A stretch of DNA of 64,000 nt from JARLGU01 sp036504535 (GCA_036504535.1 DASXUY010000039.1:1-64000), one strand, 5' to 3'; shown: positions 7,458-17,178, numbered from the stretch's first letter. The notes: a model not told the origin generated them from the sequence alone. Made by a program: numbers and translations.

Positions 7458-9106
7458 GGAAATCCGAAATGTCAGAACCCAGTACCACAAACGCGTCTCG
7501 TCGTGGCCGCTTGACGGCCAGCCATCTCATAGCAGCAGTGACGGTGTCCGTCGCCATTGGCGCGGCGGGCACGTTTGCCATAGTGAAGCACGCCGATTCG
7601 GGCGATGCGCAGCATAAAGAGGCAGCCCGTTCGCAGGCAGTGGCCGGTGCCGAAGAGCCAGCAGCCAGCTCGACGACCGTGATCGCGCTCAGCGCTTCGG
7701 CGCGCGCGGCGGCTGGTATTCGCGTTCAGCCAGCCTTACTCACTGCCGCGTCGGAGCAGCTGAGAGTGCCTGGTCTCGTCGACACGCTTCCCAATCGTAT
7801 CGCGAGCGTCACGCCGCCCGTTTTCGGCAAGCTGGTGCGTATCGATGTCGGTGTCGGCGACCGCGTTCGCGCGGGGCAGGTGCTCGCGTTGATCGACAGC
7901 GTCGACGTTTCGCAGGCTCACTCTGCGGTCAACAATGCGCGCCGCGTTGTCGAGCAGGCAGCGAGCGCGGTGGCGACGGCGAAGGCGCAGGTGAACGAAG
8001 CGCGAGTTCGCGCAGATGCAGCGTCGGCAGCGCTTGAGCGCCAACGCCACATGGCGCAGGCGGGCATGTTCTCGCAGGCGCCGCGAGCTGCCGCACAGGC
8101 TGAGGTTTCGGCGGCGCAGACCGAACTAGCGCAGGCTGAAGCAGAATCGCAGGCGAGGAGTTCAGCTTCGGCGAGGGCGGAGCGGCTTTTTGCTGCGCAG
8201 GTCGCATCGCGCGCCGAGATGGAGGACGCGCAGGCGCAGAAACGGCAAAGCGAGGCACGGGTTGCCCAGGCGCGAAGCCGAGTCACGCTGGCGACGGACG
8301 CGTTGGCGCGGGAAGAGCGAGTCCACAAGGGCGGCCTGCTCGACAAGCAGGTGATCGACACCGCATCCGCCGAAGCGCGCGCGGCTCAGGCGGCGTTCGC
8401 AACGGCCCGGAGGCAGGAGGGTGATGCGGTCGCCTCGTTCCTATCGGCCAAGACTTCCCTCGCGACGAGTCAATCAAATCTGGGCGCCCTGGAGGGCTCC
8501 GGGCACGCTGTGGGCAGCGAAGGGCTGATCATTTTGCATGCTCCGATCAGCGGCGTGGTAACCGAGCGGACGGCCACAGTCGGTCAGGCGGTCGAGCGCA
8601 GCAGCAGCTTATTTCGGATCGAGAACCTGAACGCGGTGCAGGTGACTGCCAACGTCCCCGAAGCGAATGTGGCGCGTGTAAAGCAGGGTCAGACAGCGCG
8701 GGTATCGGTGCAGGCATTTCCGGGGCGCACTTTTACCGGCGTCGTGACCAGCATCGGCAACCGTGTGGATGAAAAGACGCGCGCGCTGCCCGTTCGGATC
8801 CTCGTCGACAACGCTAGAGGTCAATTGCGAGCCGAAATGTACGCCGACGTATCGCTTGGTGTCGGGAGCCCATCGAAACACGTGACCGTCCCGCTTTCGG
8901 CTGTGGATGAGGATGGCGACGAGCGCTTCGTGTATGTCGAAACCGCAAAGGGGTTCGAAAGGCGCAATGTGACGCTTGGCCCCGGATCGGGCAAGGGCGT
9001 GGTGATCAAAAGTGGCGTTGCGGCTGGCGAGCGTGTCGCGGTCGCAGGCGTGTTCGTGCTCAAGAGCGAGATGAAGAAGGATGAGCTAAAGGGGGATGAG
9101 GATTAG
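7454..9106 (+). CDS. RND efflux periplasmic adaptor (membrane fusion protein, CzcB-like)
   Basis: 550 residues. A cytoplasmic N-terminus is followed by one transmembrane segment (HLIAAVTVSVAIGAAGTFAI, about 24-43). A barrel-sandwich half (VTPPVFGKLVRIDVGVGDRVRAGQVLALID) comes next, then an unusually long Ala/Gln-rich coiled-coil hairpin (about 155-340), the second lipoyl half (LIILHAPISGVVTERTATVGQAV), a beta-barrel and a membrane-proximal domain. It bridges the inner-membrane pump and the outer-membrane channel. The long coiled coil sets it apart from short CzcB proteins. It overlaps the upstream gene by four bases and is two bases from the downstream gene. Confidence 0.9.
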   Translation: MRKSEMSEPSTTNASRRGRLTASHLIAAVTVSVAIGAAGTFAIVKHADSGDAQHKEAARSQAVAGAEEPAASSTTVIALSASARAAAGIRVQPALLTAASEQLRVPGLVDTLPNRIASVTPPVFGKLVRIDVGVGDRVRAGQVLALIDSVDVSQAHSAVNNARRVVEQAASAVATAKAQVNEARVRADAASAALERQRHMAQAGMFSQAPRAAAQAEVSAAQTELAQAEAESQARSSASARAERLFAAQVASRAEMEDAQAQKRQSEARVAQARSRVTLATDALAREERVHKGGLLDKQVIDTASAEARAAQAAFATARRQEGDAVASFLSAKTSLATSQSNLGALEGSGHAVGSEGLIILHAPISGVVTERTATVGQAVERSSSLFRIENLNAVQVTANVPEANVARVKQGQTARVSVQAFPGRTFTGVVTSIGNRVDEKTRALPVRILVDNARGQLRAEMYADVSLGVGSPSKHVTVPLSAVDEDGDERFVYVETAKGFERRNVTLGPGSGKGVVIKSGVAAGERVAVAGVFVLKSEMKKDELKGDED

Positions 9107-9108
9107 CC

Positions 9109-12100
9109 ATGCTTCACAAAATCATTAGCTTTAGCCTCCATCAGCGCTTCATTGTGCTGCTCGCGGTATGTATCCTGGCGGCTATCGGTGTCGTCGGCGT
9201 TCGTAGCCTTACGCTCGATGCGGTGCCGGATATCACTACGAACCAGGTGATCGTCAACACCAATGCGCCCGGAATGGCGGCTGCCGAGGTCGAGAAACTG
9301 GTCACGTTCCCTGTCGAAGCGTCGGTCGCGGGCGCTACGGGCGTGGAGTCGGTGCGATCTCTCAGCACTTACGGGCTCTCGCAGGTCGTGATCACATTCG
9401 CGGACAAGAGCGATGTCTACTTCGATCGGCAGATTGTCAACGAGCGACTTGCCGCCGTGCGCGAGCAGCTGCCTGCAAGCGTTGAAGCGCCGGAACTCGG
9501 GCCTGTTGCGACTGGGCTGGGCGATATCTACATGTACGCGGTCGAGAGCGATACGCGGAGCGCCAAGGATCTCAAGACGGCGCAGGATTGGACAATCAAG
9601 CCGCAACTCAGGACCATCCCTGGCATCGCCGAAGTTAACACGACCGGTGGAGAGGAGAAGCAGTTCGAGGCCAAGTTGGACGCCGACAGGATGCGGTCGC
9701 GCGGGGTGAGCATTCGTCAGGTGATCGAAGCCATCGAAAAGAACAACTCAAACGCGGGCGGCGGGTACATCGAGCGTTACGGTCAGCAGCTGATCATTCG
9801 AAGCGTAGGTTTGGCCGCGTCGCTCGCCGACATCGGGAATATCGTCGTCGACGCCGAGAGCGGCGTGCCGATCTATGTCAAGGATATCGCCACGTTGGGC
9901 TTCGGGTCGCCGCTTCGCACGGGCGTCGCTACCAAGGACGGGCGAGAGGCCGTTATCGGTACGGTGATCATGCTCAAGGGCGGGAACGGGCGAACCGTCG
10001 CGCAGGCGGTTGACCGTAAGATCGACCAGATTCGGCAGCAACTGCCTGCGGATATCAAGCTGACCACTGTCTACAACAGGTCAGACCTTGTAGATCACAC
10101 GGTCGGAACCGTTACAAAGAGCTTGCTCGAAGGCGGGCTGCTCATTATCGGCGTGCTCTTGCTTCTTCTCGGCAACCTGCGAGCCGCTGCAATAGTGGCT
10201 GTCCTGATTCCGCTGTCCATGCTGCTCGCCGCTACGTGCATGAACCGATACGGCATCTCAGGCAACCTGATGAGCCTCGGCGCGATTGACTTTGGCCTCA
10301 TCGTCGACGGCGGCGTGTTTATGGTGGAGAATATCGTCCGGCGCCTGGCCCACGAACGTGCGCGATTAGGGCGAACGCTGACTAGGCAGCAAGTGCGGCA
10401 TTCGGTGCTTGCGTCGTCGATAGAGGTCGCGTCGCCGGTCACGTTCTCAGTGCTTATCATCACAGTCGTGTATCTGCCCATACTGGCGCTCGAAGGCACC
10501 GAGGGCAAGATGTTCCAGCCGATGGCGTACACGGTGGTGTTCGCGCTGCTGGCGGCTCTTGCGCTGACCTTAACACTCATTCCAGTGTTGTGCAGCCTGT
10601 TCCTATCCGGCGACACGCGTGAACGGCGCAACCCCGTGATGGATACCGTGGGGAGGTTGTTTGCGACAACCCTGGACTTTGCCTTCCGCCAGCGAATCGC
10701 TGTCGCGATAGGCGCGGTGGCCTTATTGGTGGCGTCGGGTTTGCTCGCGACGAAGCTGGGGTCGGAGTTCATCCCGCAACTTGACGAAGGTTCGCTCGTG
10801 ATGCAGCCTGTCCGCCTGCGCACTGTCGGATCGGAGGAGACAGTTAAGCTGGTTACCGCCGCGGAAAATGTTGTGCGCGAGACACCGGAAGTGACCACGG
10901 TTTTCTCGAAGAGCGGCACCGCGGAGGTCGCGACCGATCCGATGCCCATGAGCTTGACCGATTCATTTATTATGCTTAAGCCACGTTCGGAATGGCGGGC
11001 AGGCATGACGAAAGACAAGCTGATCGAAGAGATACAGCGCAACGTCGAGGCGAAGGTCCCCGGGCAGGGATACGGCTTCTCGCAGCCAATCCAGCTTCGG
11101 TTCGCGGAACTGATTGCGGGCGTCAAGGCTGATGTTGGCGTCAAAGTCTTCGGCGAAGACCTCGACGTGCTGCGCAAAAAGGCCGACGAGATAGCCAAAG
11201 TTGCCGCGAGCATCCCTGGCGCCCAGGATATCTCTGTCGAGCAGGTGGATGACGTTCCAGTCATGGAGATCCGAATCTCTCGCTCAGCGATCGCTCGCGC
11301 TGGCGTGAACGTCGACGATGTTCAGGAGTGGGTGAACACAGCGCTAGCCGGTCGCAGTCTCGGCCAGATTGTCGAGGCAGACAGGCGGTTCGCGGTTGTC
11401 GTGCGCCTGCCGGAGGAGGTTCGGTCGAACGCCGACCGACTGCGCGCACTGCCAGTGGCGACTCCGAACGGCGGCTCGGTTTCGCTGGGAAGCCTCGCCG
11501 AGATTGTCACGGTTCCCGCCCCAGCTCAGGTGAGCCGCGAGAACGGCAAGCGACGTATCGTGGTCCAGTTCAATGTGCGCGGTGTCGATCTCGGCACGTT
11601 TGTTCCTGAAGTGCAGTCTGCAATCAAGGCCCGGGTGTCCATGCCGGAAGGCTACTACGTCGAATATGGCGGTCAGTATGAGAACTTGCAGCGCGCGCAG
11701 TCGAAGCTGGCCGTAGTGGTGCCGATGGCGCTGGGCTTGATCTTCGTGCTGCTATTCTTCTCCTTTGGCTCAGTTCGCCAGTGCCTGCTTGTGCTTACAT
11801 GTGTGCCGTTCGCGGTGACTGGTGGCGTGGTAGCTCTCTGGCTGGCTCATTTGCCGCTATCGATCACCGCCGGAGTGGGCTTTATCGCACTGTCGGGGGT
11901 CGCCGTCCTGAACGGCGTCGTCATGGTCTCGGCGATCAATGCCCTGCGCAAAGAGGGCGTCCCGCTCCAGGACGCGGTCCGTCAGGGAGCGGAGATGCGT
12001 CTGCGCCCAATCCTGATGACAGCGCTAGTCGCGGCGCTTGGCTTTATGCCGATGGCGCTGAACACGGGAGTCGGGTCAGAGGTGCAACGTCCGCTGGCGA

Positions 12101-12264
12101 CGGTGGTCATCGGAGGGATTGCATCGGCGACGCTACTTTCGCTGGTCGTGCTGCCGGTGCTCTACCGCTGGTTCGAGAAGGACGAACCGCTGGATGATGA
12201 AGACTTTGGGGGTGGTGCGGACCAGGAGGTGGAGGGACTGCAGGGTGAGGCGGTGACTGCGTAA
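9109..12264 (+). CDS. Heavy-metal RND efflux permease (CzcA family)
   Basis: 1,051 residues, the normal length of HME-type RND permeases, with two groups of membrane helices flanking large periplasmic loops. The fourth-helix motif is AIDFGLIVDGGVFMVENIV, keeping the two Asp and one Glu that mark proton-coupled metal RND pumps. The N-terminus has the family pattern (FSLHQRFIVLLAVCILAAIG, then DAVPDITTNQV). It exports divalent or monovalent metal cations across the envelope with the two preceding proteins; the metal cannot be told from sequence. A hairpin at 12277-12306 follows the stop and may end the operon. Confidence 0.92.
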   Translation: MLHKIISFSLHQRFIVLLAVCILAAIGVVGVRSLTLDAVPDITTNQVIVNTNAPGMAAAEVEKLVTFPVEASVAGATGVESVRSLSTYGLSQVVITFADKSDVYFDRQIVNERLAAVREQLPASVEAPELGPVATGLGDIYMYAVESDTRSAKDLKTAQDWTIKPQLRTIPGIAEVNTTGGEEKQFEAKLDADRMRSRGVSIRQVIEAIEKNNSNAGGGYIERYGQQLIIRSVGLAASLADIGNIVVDAESGVPIYVKDIATLGFGSPLRTGVATKDGREAVIGTVIMLKGGNGRTVAQAVDRKIDQIRQQLPADIKLTTVYNRSDLVDHTVGTVTKSLLEGGLLIIGVLLLLLGNLRAAAIVAVLIPLSMLLAATCMNRYGISGNLMSLGAIDFGLIVDGGVFMVENIVRRLAHERARLGRTLTRQQVRHSVLASSIEVASPVTFSVLIITVVYLPILALEGTEGKMFQPMAYTVVFALLAALALTLTLIPVLCSLFLSGDTRERRNPVMDTVGRLFATTLDFAFRQRIAVAIGAVALLVASGLLATKLGSEFIPQLDEGSLVMQPVRLRTVGSEETVKLVTAAENVVRETPEVTTVFSKSGTAEVATDPMPMSLTDSFIMLKPRSEWRAGMTKDKLIEEIQRNVEAKVPGQGYGFSQPIQLRFAELIAGVKADVGVKVFGEDLDVLRKKADEIAKVAASIPGAQDISVEQVDDVPVMEIRISRSAIARAGVNVDDVQEWVNTALAGRSLGQIVEADRRFAVVVRLPEEVRSNADRLRALPVATPNGGSVSLGSLAEIVTVPAPAQVSRENGKRRIVVQFNVRGVDLGTFVPEVQSAIKARVSMPEGYYVEYGGQYENLQRAQSKLAVVVPMALGLIFVLLFFSFGSVRQCLLVLTCVPFAVTGGVVALWLAHLPLSITAGVGFIALSGVAVLNGVVMVSAINALRKEGVPLQDAVRQGAEMRLRPILMTALVAALGFMPMALNTGVGSEVQRPLATVVIGGIASATLLSLVVLPVLYRWFEKDEPLDDEDFGGGADQEVEGLQGEAVTA

Positions 12265-12276
12265 TAGTGACGAGAC

Positions 12277-12306
12277 GCCAGCACGCGCCAAAGGGGTTGT
12301 GCTGGC
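12277..12306 (+). terminator. Possible terminator after efflux operon
   Basis: An 8-bp stem (gccagcac / gtgctggc) with a 14-base loop begins 13 bp after the permease stop codon. There is no T-run afterwards, so it may be rho-assisted or only a stabilising hairpin. Confidence 0.35.
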
Positions 12307-12497
12307 TATCGCCGACGCCACCACGCACTAAAGTACGTGCTTAGTTATTGAGGATAGGGTCTCCGACCCATGGGAAATTGGCAGGAGGTTTGCTGTCTAG
12401 TTCGCAGGTGTTCCGGGCATATTGGCGACAGTTCGCGTGAGGCAACGGTCATTTTGGCGCGGGTGTGAATCTCCTTCCGAATTATCAAATTCTCATA

Positions 12498-12526
12498 TTG
12501 ACATTTTATTACAAACATGGTATCCT
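12498..12526 (+). promoter_or_regulatory. Orphan sigma-70-like promoter
   Basis: A perfect TTGACA (12498-12503), a 17-bp spacer, and TATCCT (12521-12526). It lies in gene-free DNA, so the transcript, if any, would cover the 12644-12679 inverted repeat. It may be the leftover promoter of a deleted gene or drive a small RNA. Confidence 0.45.
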
Positions 12527-12643
12527 ACTACTGGAGATGAATCACCTAAAGAGGTCATCCCTTATACATTGACAATCAGCAGCACAAGCTCGTAACCTTC
12601 TATGGTTTGCGGCGACGCATAGCGCACCTATATGGCCAAAAAC

Positions 12644-12679
12644 CGCATAATATGCGCGGTGTTTTCGACATATTATGCG
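12644..12679. repeat. Inverted repeat, 11-bp arms
   Basis: cgcataatatg and catattatgcg are exact reverse complements separated by 14 bases (with gttttc in the loop). The site lies about 110 bp downstream of the orphan promoter and would form a hairpin in its transcript. No T-run follows. Confidence 0.45.
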
Positions 12680-13164
12680 TATTGTCAGTGAAATTCATAG
12701 GCATCACGAGGGAAATGCATACCCACCTCGATTTTTATGATTATGCATAGGCCAGCGACTTTTTTCAGCTGCGGTATTTTGGTGAAGGCGGATAGTGGCA
12801 AGCCGACCGCAGCCTCTCACGAGGATAGGGCCGTTCTGTGGCGAGGGTTGGCGACAAATTTTTCGGGGACCGCGTCCTGAAGGCGGCCCCGAACATTGGC
12901 GATACGCCACGATTGGGATGACGGGTTTGGGAATGTGACGATAGGCTTGGCGGCTTCTACGCCGCGAACACGTGGTGCCACCTTCTGCGGGGCAGTCCCC
13001 AGGCTTGGTTCGTTCGGAGTTGTGGCAATATGGGATCGGAAGCCTCAATCGTGAATCGACCCCGCAACACTGCAGGATTGCCTGGCCATGCGGGTGAAAG
13101 CCTATCATGTCTCGTCGACTCGTCTTGATACTATATGATGATACGCACTCCAAAAGGTAAGAAC

Positions 13165-13742
13165 ATGAGGCTCATTTCAGCCGTCGTTAGCGTTACGCTA
13201 TTAGTCACGGTGCTTTTGTTGTCGTGCGCTGCTGGCTTGTCGAGCAATGGCGTTGTGGGGACACGGCAAACACAGAAGCCCAACCCCGTGTTTTCGCCAC
13301 AAGACGCTGGCAGCTTTTCAATAGCTGAAGAGTCTATGACCTGTCCCGTGATCGAACGGTACTCGCCAGATAGAAAGTTCGTTGCGTTTGTTGTGACTGG
13401 GGACGCCGAAGTGTCGTATCTCTACGTTGTGCCAGCAAGTTCTCACGCCCGACGAGATTTTAAGCGCCACCCACGGCATATCGTGGCGGACGTTCACGGG
13501 TGCATCTGGCTACCGTAATCCAGCACAGCTTGGCTTATTCGTCGGGTGGCTGTGATTACGGGCGAGGGAAGCTGGGCGTTTGGAACGGTAGTAATCGGTA
13601 CCTGATATTGTCCCGACACGAAGCAGGTGAGGGATATGACATCACCAGTTACGATTCGCAGACACGCCTTTTGACTTACAGGTACTTGGGACAGGGCTCG
13701 CACGGCGCGACGTTACGCAAGCTCAGACTTTCGTATCGGTAG
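13165..13742 (+). pseudogene. Frameshifted lipoprotein gene (unknown family)
   Basis: The first part (ATG 13165, AAAGGT upstream) encodes a lipoprotein signal, LVTVLLLSC, followed by a domain reading ERYSPDRKFVAFVVTGDAE and then VADVHGCIWLP before a stop at 13516. A second frame, open through 13500-13742, continues convincingly as HSLAYSSGGCDYGRGKLGVW and DITSYDSQTRLLTYRYLGQG. The natural reading joins WLP to HSLAYSSGG across a shift near 13510-13520, consistent with one lost base. The SPDRKFVAF and LTYRYLG phrases resemble beta-propeller-type surface lipoproteins. There is no slippery heptamer, so mutation or sequencing error is likelier than programmed frameshifting. The product family is unknown. 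Confidence 0.65.
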
Positions 13743-13792
13743 GCTTCATTTGCTCAAGAGCAGCCGCTTGTCTGGTCCGACACGGCAGCCGA

Positions 13793-15265
13793 TCAATCTT
13801 CGTCGGGAACCGAGCTAGCGGTTTCAGAGTCGGCGAGCACTCGCTCCGTTGGCGCTTCATTTTCCGCTGCCGGGGACTCGCTCCCGTCGTAGCTCGCACC
13901 GGTATGTCCGGCATACTCCCTGTCGATCTCACGCATCCTGGCCAGACGCTCGCGGATTTTGCGTTCGTGACCGCGGTCGACGGGCTCGTAGTAGGGCTGG
14001 GTTTGCACACCTTCAGGGATGTAGCTTTGCGGGACGTAGCCGCCTGGGTAGTCGTGGGGGTACAGATATTCGGGATCGGTGTCGCCCGCCTTACGGCGGC
14101 CCGTGGCTGATCTTGAGTCCCGCAGGTGTTTCGGGACCGCTCCGGCGCGTTCGGTTTCCACATCGGTCATGGCGCGTTTGAGGCCGATGTAGCTGGCGTT
14201 GCTCTTCGGTGCGGCAGCAAGATAGGTCACCGCCTGCGCAAGGTTGATCTGCGCTTCGGGAAGCCCTACGTACTCGACCGCGTGGGCAGCGGCGTTGGCG
14301 ACAACAAGCGCCATGGGGTCGGCGTTGGAGATGTCTTCTGACGCCAGTACAACCAGGCGCCGGGCAATGAAGCGCGCCTCTTCGCCAGCGGTCAGCATCT
14401 TGGCAAGGTAGTACAGGGCCGCATCGGGATCGCTGCCTCGGATGCTCTTGATAAACGCCGAGATCGTATCGTAGTGGTTATCGCCGGTTTTATCGTAGAG
14501 CAGCACACGTCGCTGCAGCGCCTCTTCGGCAAGCTCGCGGGTGACATGCCGTGGCGAGCCTTCCTTGCGGCTTTCGGGGCGCGCGATCAGCGCTGCGGCT
14601 TCGAGGGCGTTCAGGGCTGTTCGCGCATCGCCCTCGCTGCGGTCGACTAGGTGCGCTTTGGCGGCAGGCTCAAGGACGACATGCATCTTCCCCAGGCCGC
14701 GCTCTTCATCCGCAACTGCCCGGTCAAGCAATCCGCCTATTTGCTCATCGGTAAGCGTCTGGAATGTGAACACGCGTGCGCGGGATAGGAGTGGGGCATT
14801 TACCTCAAAATAGGGGTTCTCGGTGGTCGCGCCGATGAGGATAACGGTGCCGTTCTCGACATGCGGCAGAAGCGCGTCCTGCTGCGATTTGTTGAAGCGA
14901 TGGATTTCGTCGACAAACAGGACGGTTTTCGCGCCATAGAGTCGTCGTCGCTGGGCAGCTGCCTCGATCGCCTTACGAAGCTCAGGGATTCCGCCGGTGA
15001 CCGCAGAAAAGTTCTCGAAATGCGCCTTCGTGGTGCCCGCAATCACGCCCGCAAGCGTGCTCTTGCCAACACCCGGCGGACCGTAGAAGATCACCGATGT
15101 GAGCGCGTCCTGTTCGATCGCGCGACGGAGCAGCGCATCGGCACCAAGGATTTGCTCCTGCCCCACGAACTCGTCGAGCGTGCGCGGCCGCATGCGGGCT
15201 GCCAGCGGCGTATGCGGTTCGCTCCCGGGCCGAAGCTTGGTGGAATCTTGGTCGAAGAGGTCCAT
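13793..15265 (-). CDS. rarA: Replication-associated recombination protein RarA (MgsA)
   Basis: 490 residues. The AAA+ module has Walker A GPPGVGKST, Walker B VLFVDEIHRF and sensor segment VILIGATTENPYFEVN, followed by the RarA tetramerisation domain (DPDAALYYLAKMLTAGEEARFIARRLV, ASEDI, ADPMAL) and the conserved C-terminal part around YLYPHDYPGGYVPQSYIPEG. RarA acts at stalled replication forks, working with SSB and the clamp-loader system. An acidic tail of about 45 residues extends beyond the usual end. No ribosome site is visible; TACAAT ends seven bases before the ATG, so the message may be leaderless. Confidence 0.95.
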   Translation of the reverse strand: MDLFDQDSTKLRPGSEPHTPLAARMRPRTLDEFVGQEQILGADALLRRAIEQDALTSVIFYGPPGVGKSTLAGVIAGTTKAHFENFSAVTGGIPELRKAIEAAAQRRRLYGAKTVLFVDEIHRFNKSQQDALLPHVENGTVILIGATTENPYFEVNAPLLSRARVFTFQTLTDEQIGGLLDRAVADEERGLGKMHVVLEPAAKAHLVDRSEGDARTALNALEAAALIARPESRKEGSPRHVTRELAEEALQRRVLLYDKTGDNHYDTISAFIKSIRGSDPDAALYYLAKMLTAGEEARFIARRLVVLASEDISNADPMALVVANAAAHAVEYVGLPEAQINLAQAVTYLAAAPKSNASYIGLKRAMTDVETERAGAVPKHLRDSRSATGRRKAGDTDPEYLYPHDYPGGYVPQSYIPEGVQTQPYYEPVDRGHERKIRERLARMREIDREYAGHTGASYDGSESPAAENEAPTERVLADSETASSVPDED

Positions 15266-15352
15266 GCCGAGATTGTACCCCGATTCTAAGGGTGGGGAAT
15301 GGATGTTCGTTAGGCTGGTGCAGATCGGTTTGGGGCTGGCGACTAAAGGCGC

Positions 15353-15412
15353 GCCTGGGAAAAGCAGATCGTCGGCCTTCGCCGACTCGGAAACGAGCCG
15401 CGAAGCGGCCCA
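15353..15412. repeat. Extragenic hairpin array containing a repeated 19-mer
   Basis: The segment opens with GCCTGGGAAAAGCAGATCG (15353-15371), identical to 48749-48767. Three tight hairpins follow or overlap it: gtcggc-cttc-gccgac, ctcg-gaaa-cgag and gccgc-gaa-gcggc. The style matches the hairpin clusters near 293-367 and 52570-52641. It sits between the minus-strand rarA and PhyH genes. Confidence 0.55.
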
Positions 15413-15472
15413 TCAATCAGGGGGCCAGGGCTTTTCGTTCTTTCCAGGCGCGACTCCAGTCGCCAGATTCAT

Positions 15473-16216
15473 TTATGCGTTTTCGTATACGTTGCCAGCA
15501 ATGTCGTGGCCGCGGGCTAGCCAGATCTTGTGCGACGTGTTCTTCTCGGGGTAGATCTTGCTCGTCGTCGGGAAGTAGCGCATGGTGTATCCAGCTCGGC
15601 GCTTGTCCGACGTGTTTGCCTTGGCGCCATGGATGATGCGGGCTTCGTGGAGGCTGCATTCGTTGGGTTTGAGCGAGAAGTAGACGGCTTTGGATTCGTC
15701 AATTAGTTCGGGTTTGATCTCGGTGTTGAAGATATTGGCATCTGCATCGACGGCGGAATATTGCGAGAAGCCGTTGGAGTGCGTGCCGGGGATCACGGCC
15801 ATGCTGCCGTTCTCGGGCGTGGCTTCATCGATGGCGAGCCAGACGGTGCAGATGCCGGCCATGGTGGAAATGCGACCGTCCCAGTAGGCTGAGTCTTCAT
15901 GCCAGGGGGTTGCTTTTCCGGTGCGCGGCGCCTTTGAGATGAAGTGGCTGCTCCATAGGCCGATATTTGGCCCGACGAGCGGCTCGACAAGGTCGAGTAC
16001 CGTGTCACTGAGGAGGAACTCGAGTAGGCGCGGATCGCGGAAGTGGATGACATCGAGGTTGGCGTCGCCATACTTGGCAAGGTTCTCTTCAAAGATCCCT
16101 TTGAGGCGGTCAAACTCGGCGGGCGTGAAAACTGGCTGGTTGAACAGCGTGTATCCGTCGCGCTCGTAGGCGGCGACCTGCTCATCGGTGATTCGGCTGG
16201 CGGATTTAGTAGTCAA
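15473..16216 (-). CDS. Phytanoyl-CoA dioxygenase (PhyH) family protein
   Basis: 247 residues starting at TTG 16216, with AAGGAG eight bases upstream. It has the Fe(II)/2-oxoglutarate dioxygenase double-stranded beta-helix: the metal pair H-x-D in WHEDSAYWDG, the distal His in EARIIHGAKANTSDKRRAGY, and the following Arg expected to bind 2-oxoglutarate. The N-terminal helix VAAYERDGYTLF is typical of PhyH proteins. The family hydroxylates small organic substrates; this substrate is unknown. It lies 104 bp downstream of an AraC regulator on the same strand. A similar gene occurs at 32283 beside another AraC and a UroD-like gene. Confidence 0.88.
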   Translation of the reverse strand: MTTKSASRITDEQVAAYERDGYTLFNQPVFTPAEFDRLKGIFEENLAKYGDANLDVIHFRDPRLLEFLLSDTVLDLVEPLVGPNIGLWSSHFISKAPRTGKATPWHEDSAYWDGRISTMAGICTVWLAIDEATPENGSMAVIPGTHSNGFSQYSAVDADANIFNTEIKPELIDESKAVYFSLKPNECSLHEARIIHGAKANTSDKRRAGYTMRYFPTTSKIYPEKNTSHKIWLARGHDIAGNVYENA

Positions 16217-16320
16217 TTCGGCACTCCTTCTTAGGTGAAACTGAGTGTCATTAAAGCACGGGCAGCGGGGTGGCGTCTTGCACCAAATTGACTGGAAATT
16301 GTGCTGCGGTGATATGCGTA

Positions 16321-17178
16321 TTATGGGATAATCGACCGGCTGTTGTTTAGCCGATATGATCGAGGGGTGGTGCCATAGCGGGCTCGAAAGAGGCGGTAGA
16401 AGTATGACAGGTTCTCAAACCCGCAGTCGTAGGCGATTTCGGTAATCTCGGCGGGTGATGATTGCAGCAGGGCTGCGGATCGTCGAAGCCGCTGCTCGTT
16501 GACGAACTCGGTCGGGGTCATGTTAAGTGCGTCTCGCATGCATCGCGACAGATGTGCGCCGCTGACGCCCGCGATCTCTACAAGGCGCGGCACCCCTGCC
16601 GCGAGATTCTCGGGCACCGCGATCTCCCGACAGGCCGAACGTAGCCACTCAGGGCTGCTAGAAATGTCTGGCCATTCGTCCCCGGTGCGGCTGTCCAGAG
16701 ACTGAAAGAGCGCGCACCAGAACGCACACAGGCTAAGCGAAGTTGGGCCGCTAATGTAGGACTCCATGACAGCAGTAAAGGAGTCCACGCAGGCTTTCAT
16801 GGACGATACGGGCGCGGATCGCGCAAGCGGGGAATCTGCGGGAAACGGCGACGGTGTCTCGGGGTTGAGGCCGGTTAGCGCGCAGTAAGAATGCCACGGC
16901 GCGGCCGGGAACGCGACGTTGGTGATTAATGTCGCCTCGCCGGCTTTGCCGAAAACGGCGTGCGTGTCGGTTGGGCGGATAAACGCTACGGTTCCCGTCG
17001 TGAGCCAGTCTGTGCGATGGGGCATCACATGCTTGACGACGCCTTGGTGCACGTACAAAACTTCGTAGAAGTCGTGGTCGTGCATCTCGGCCGATCGCAG
17101 GCTGAGGGAAGTGACGCGGGCGACGTGATAGGGTGCACCCTTCGTGAAGTCCGCTAACTGGAGGTGGCTCACGTTCAT
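16321..17178 (-). CDS. AraC-family transcriptional regulator
   Basis: 285 residues. The N-terminal cupin-type sensor has AEMHDHDFYEVLYVHQGVVKHVM and the conserved GTVAFIRPTDTHAV. The C-terminal tandem helix-turn-helix has VPRLVEIAGVSGAHLSRCMR and the signature ITEIAYDCGFENLSYFYRLF-RARYGTTPRSYR. The H-x-H and E residues of the cupin are kept, so a small ligand is likely sensed there. It is divergent from the UroD-like gene at 17309 and upstream of the PhyH gene, making both plausible targets from the 130-bp intergenic region. Confidence 0.92.
   Translation of the reverse strand: MNVSHLQLADFTKGAPYHVARVTSLSLRSAEMHDHDFYEVLYVHQGVVKHVMPHRTDWLTTGTVAFIRPTDTHAVFGKAGEATLITNVAFPAAPWHSYCALTGLNPETPSPFPADSPLARSAPVSSMKACVDSFTAVMESYISGPTSLSLCAFWCALFQSLDSRTGDEWPDISSSPEWLRSACREIAVPENLAAGVPRLVEIAGVSGAHLSRCMRDALNMTPTEFVNEQRLRRSAALLQSSPAEITEIAYDCGFENLSYFYRLFRARYGTTPRSYRLNNSRSIIP

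Larger units (their letters stand above)
12265..13164. other. Gene-free region with an orphan promoter-like site
   Basis: About 900 bp in which no open frame looks like a protein. A strong promoter-like element (12498-12526) is followed only by a possible 11-codon peptide (MNHLKRSSLIH at 12536), whose ATG lacks a properly spaced ribosome site. An inverted repeat, cgcataatatg (12644-12654) with catattatgcg (12669-12679), follows. From 12700 to 13130 the sequence is GC-rich with stops in every frame. It may be decayed sequence or carry an unrecognised RNA. Confidence 0.5.

Noticed and set aside
10095..11264. 389-residue minus-strand open frame
   Set aside because: It lies entirely antisense to the clear RND permease and has a Ser/Thr/Arg-rich composition typical of shadow frames.
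12704..13153. 149-residue minus-strand open frame in gene-free DNA
   Set aside because: No ribosome site, no recognisable motif, and a residue mix (Cys, Arg, Pro, His scattered) unlike the real proteins here.
13500..13525. Programmed ribosomal frameshift in the lipoprotein gene
   Set aside because: No slippery heptamer or downstream structure at the junction; a simple one-base loss explains it better.
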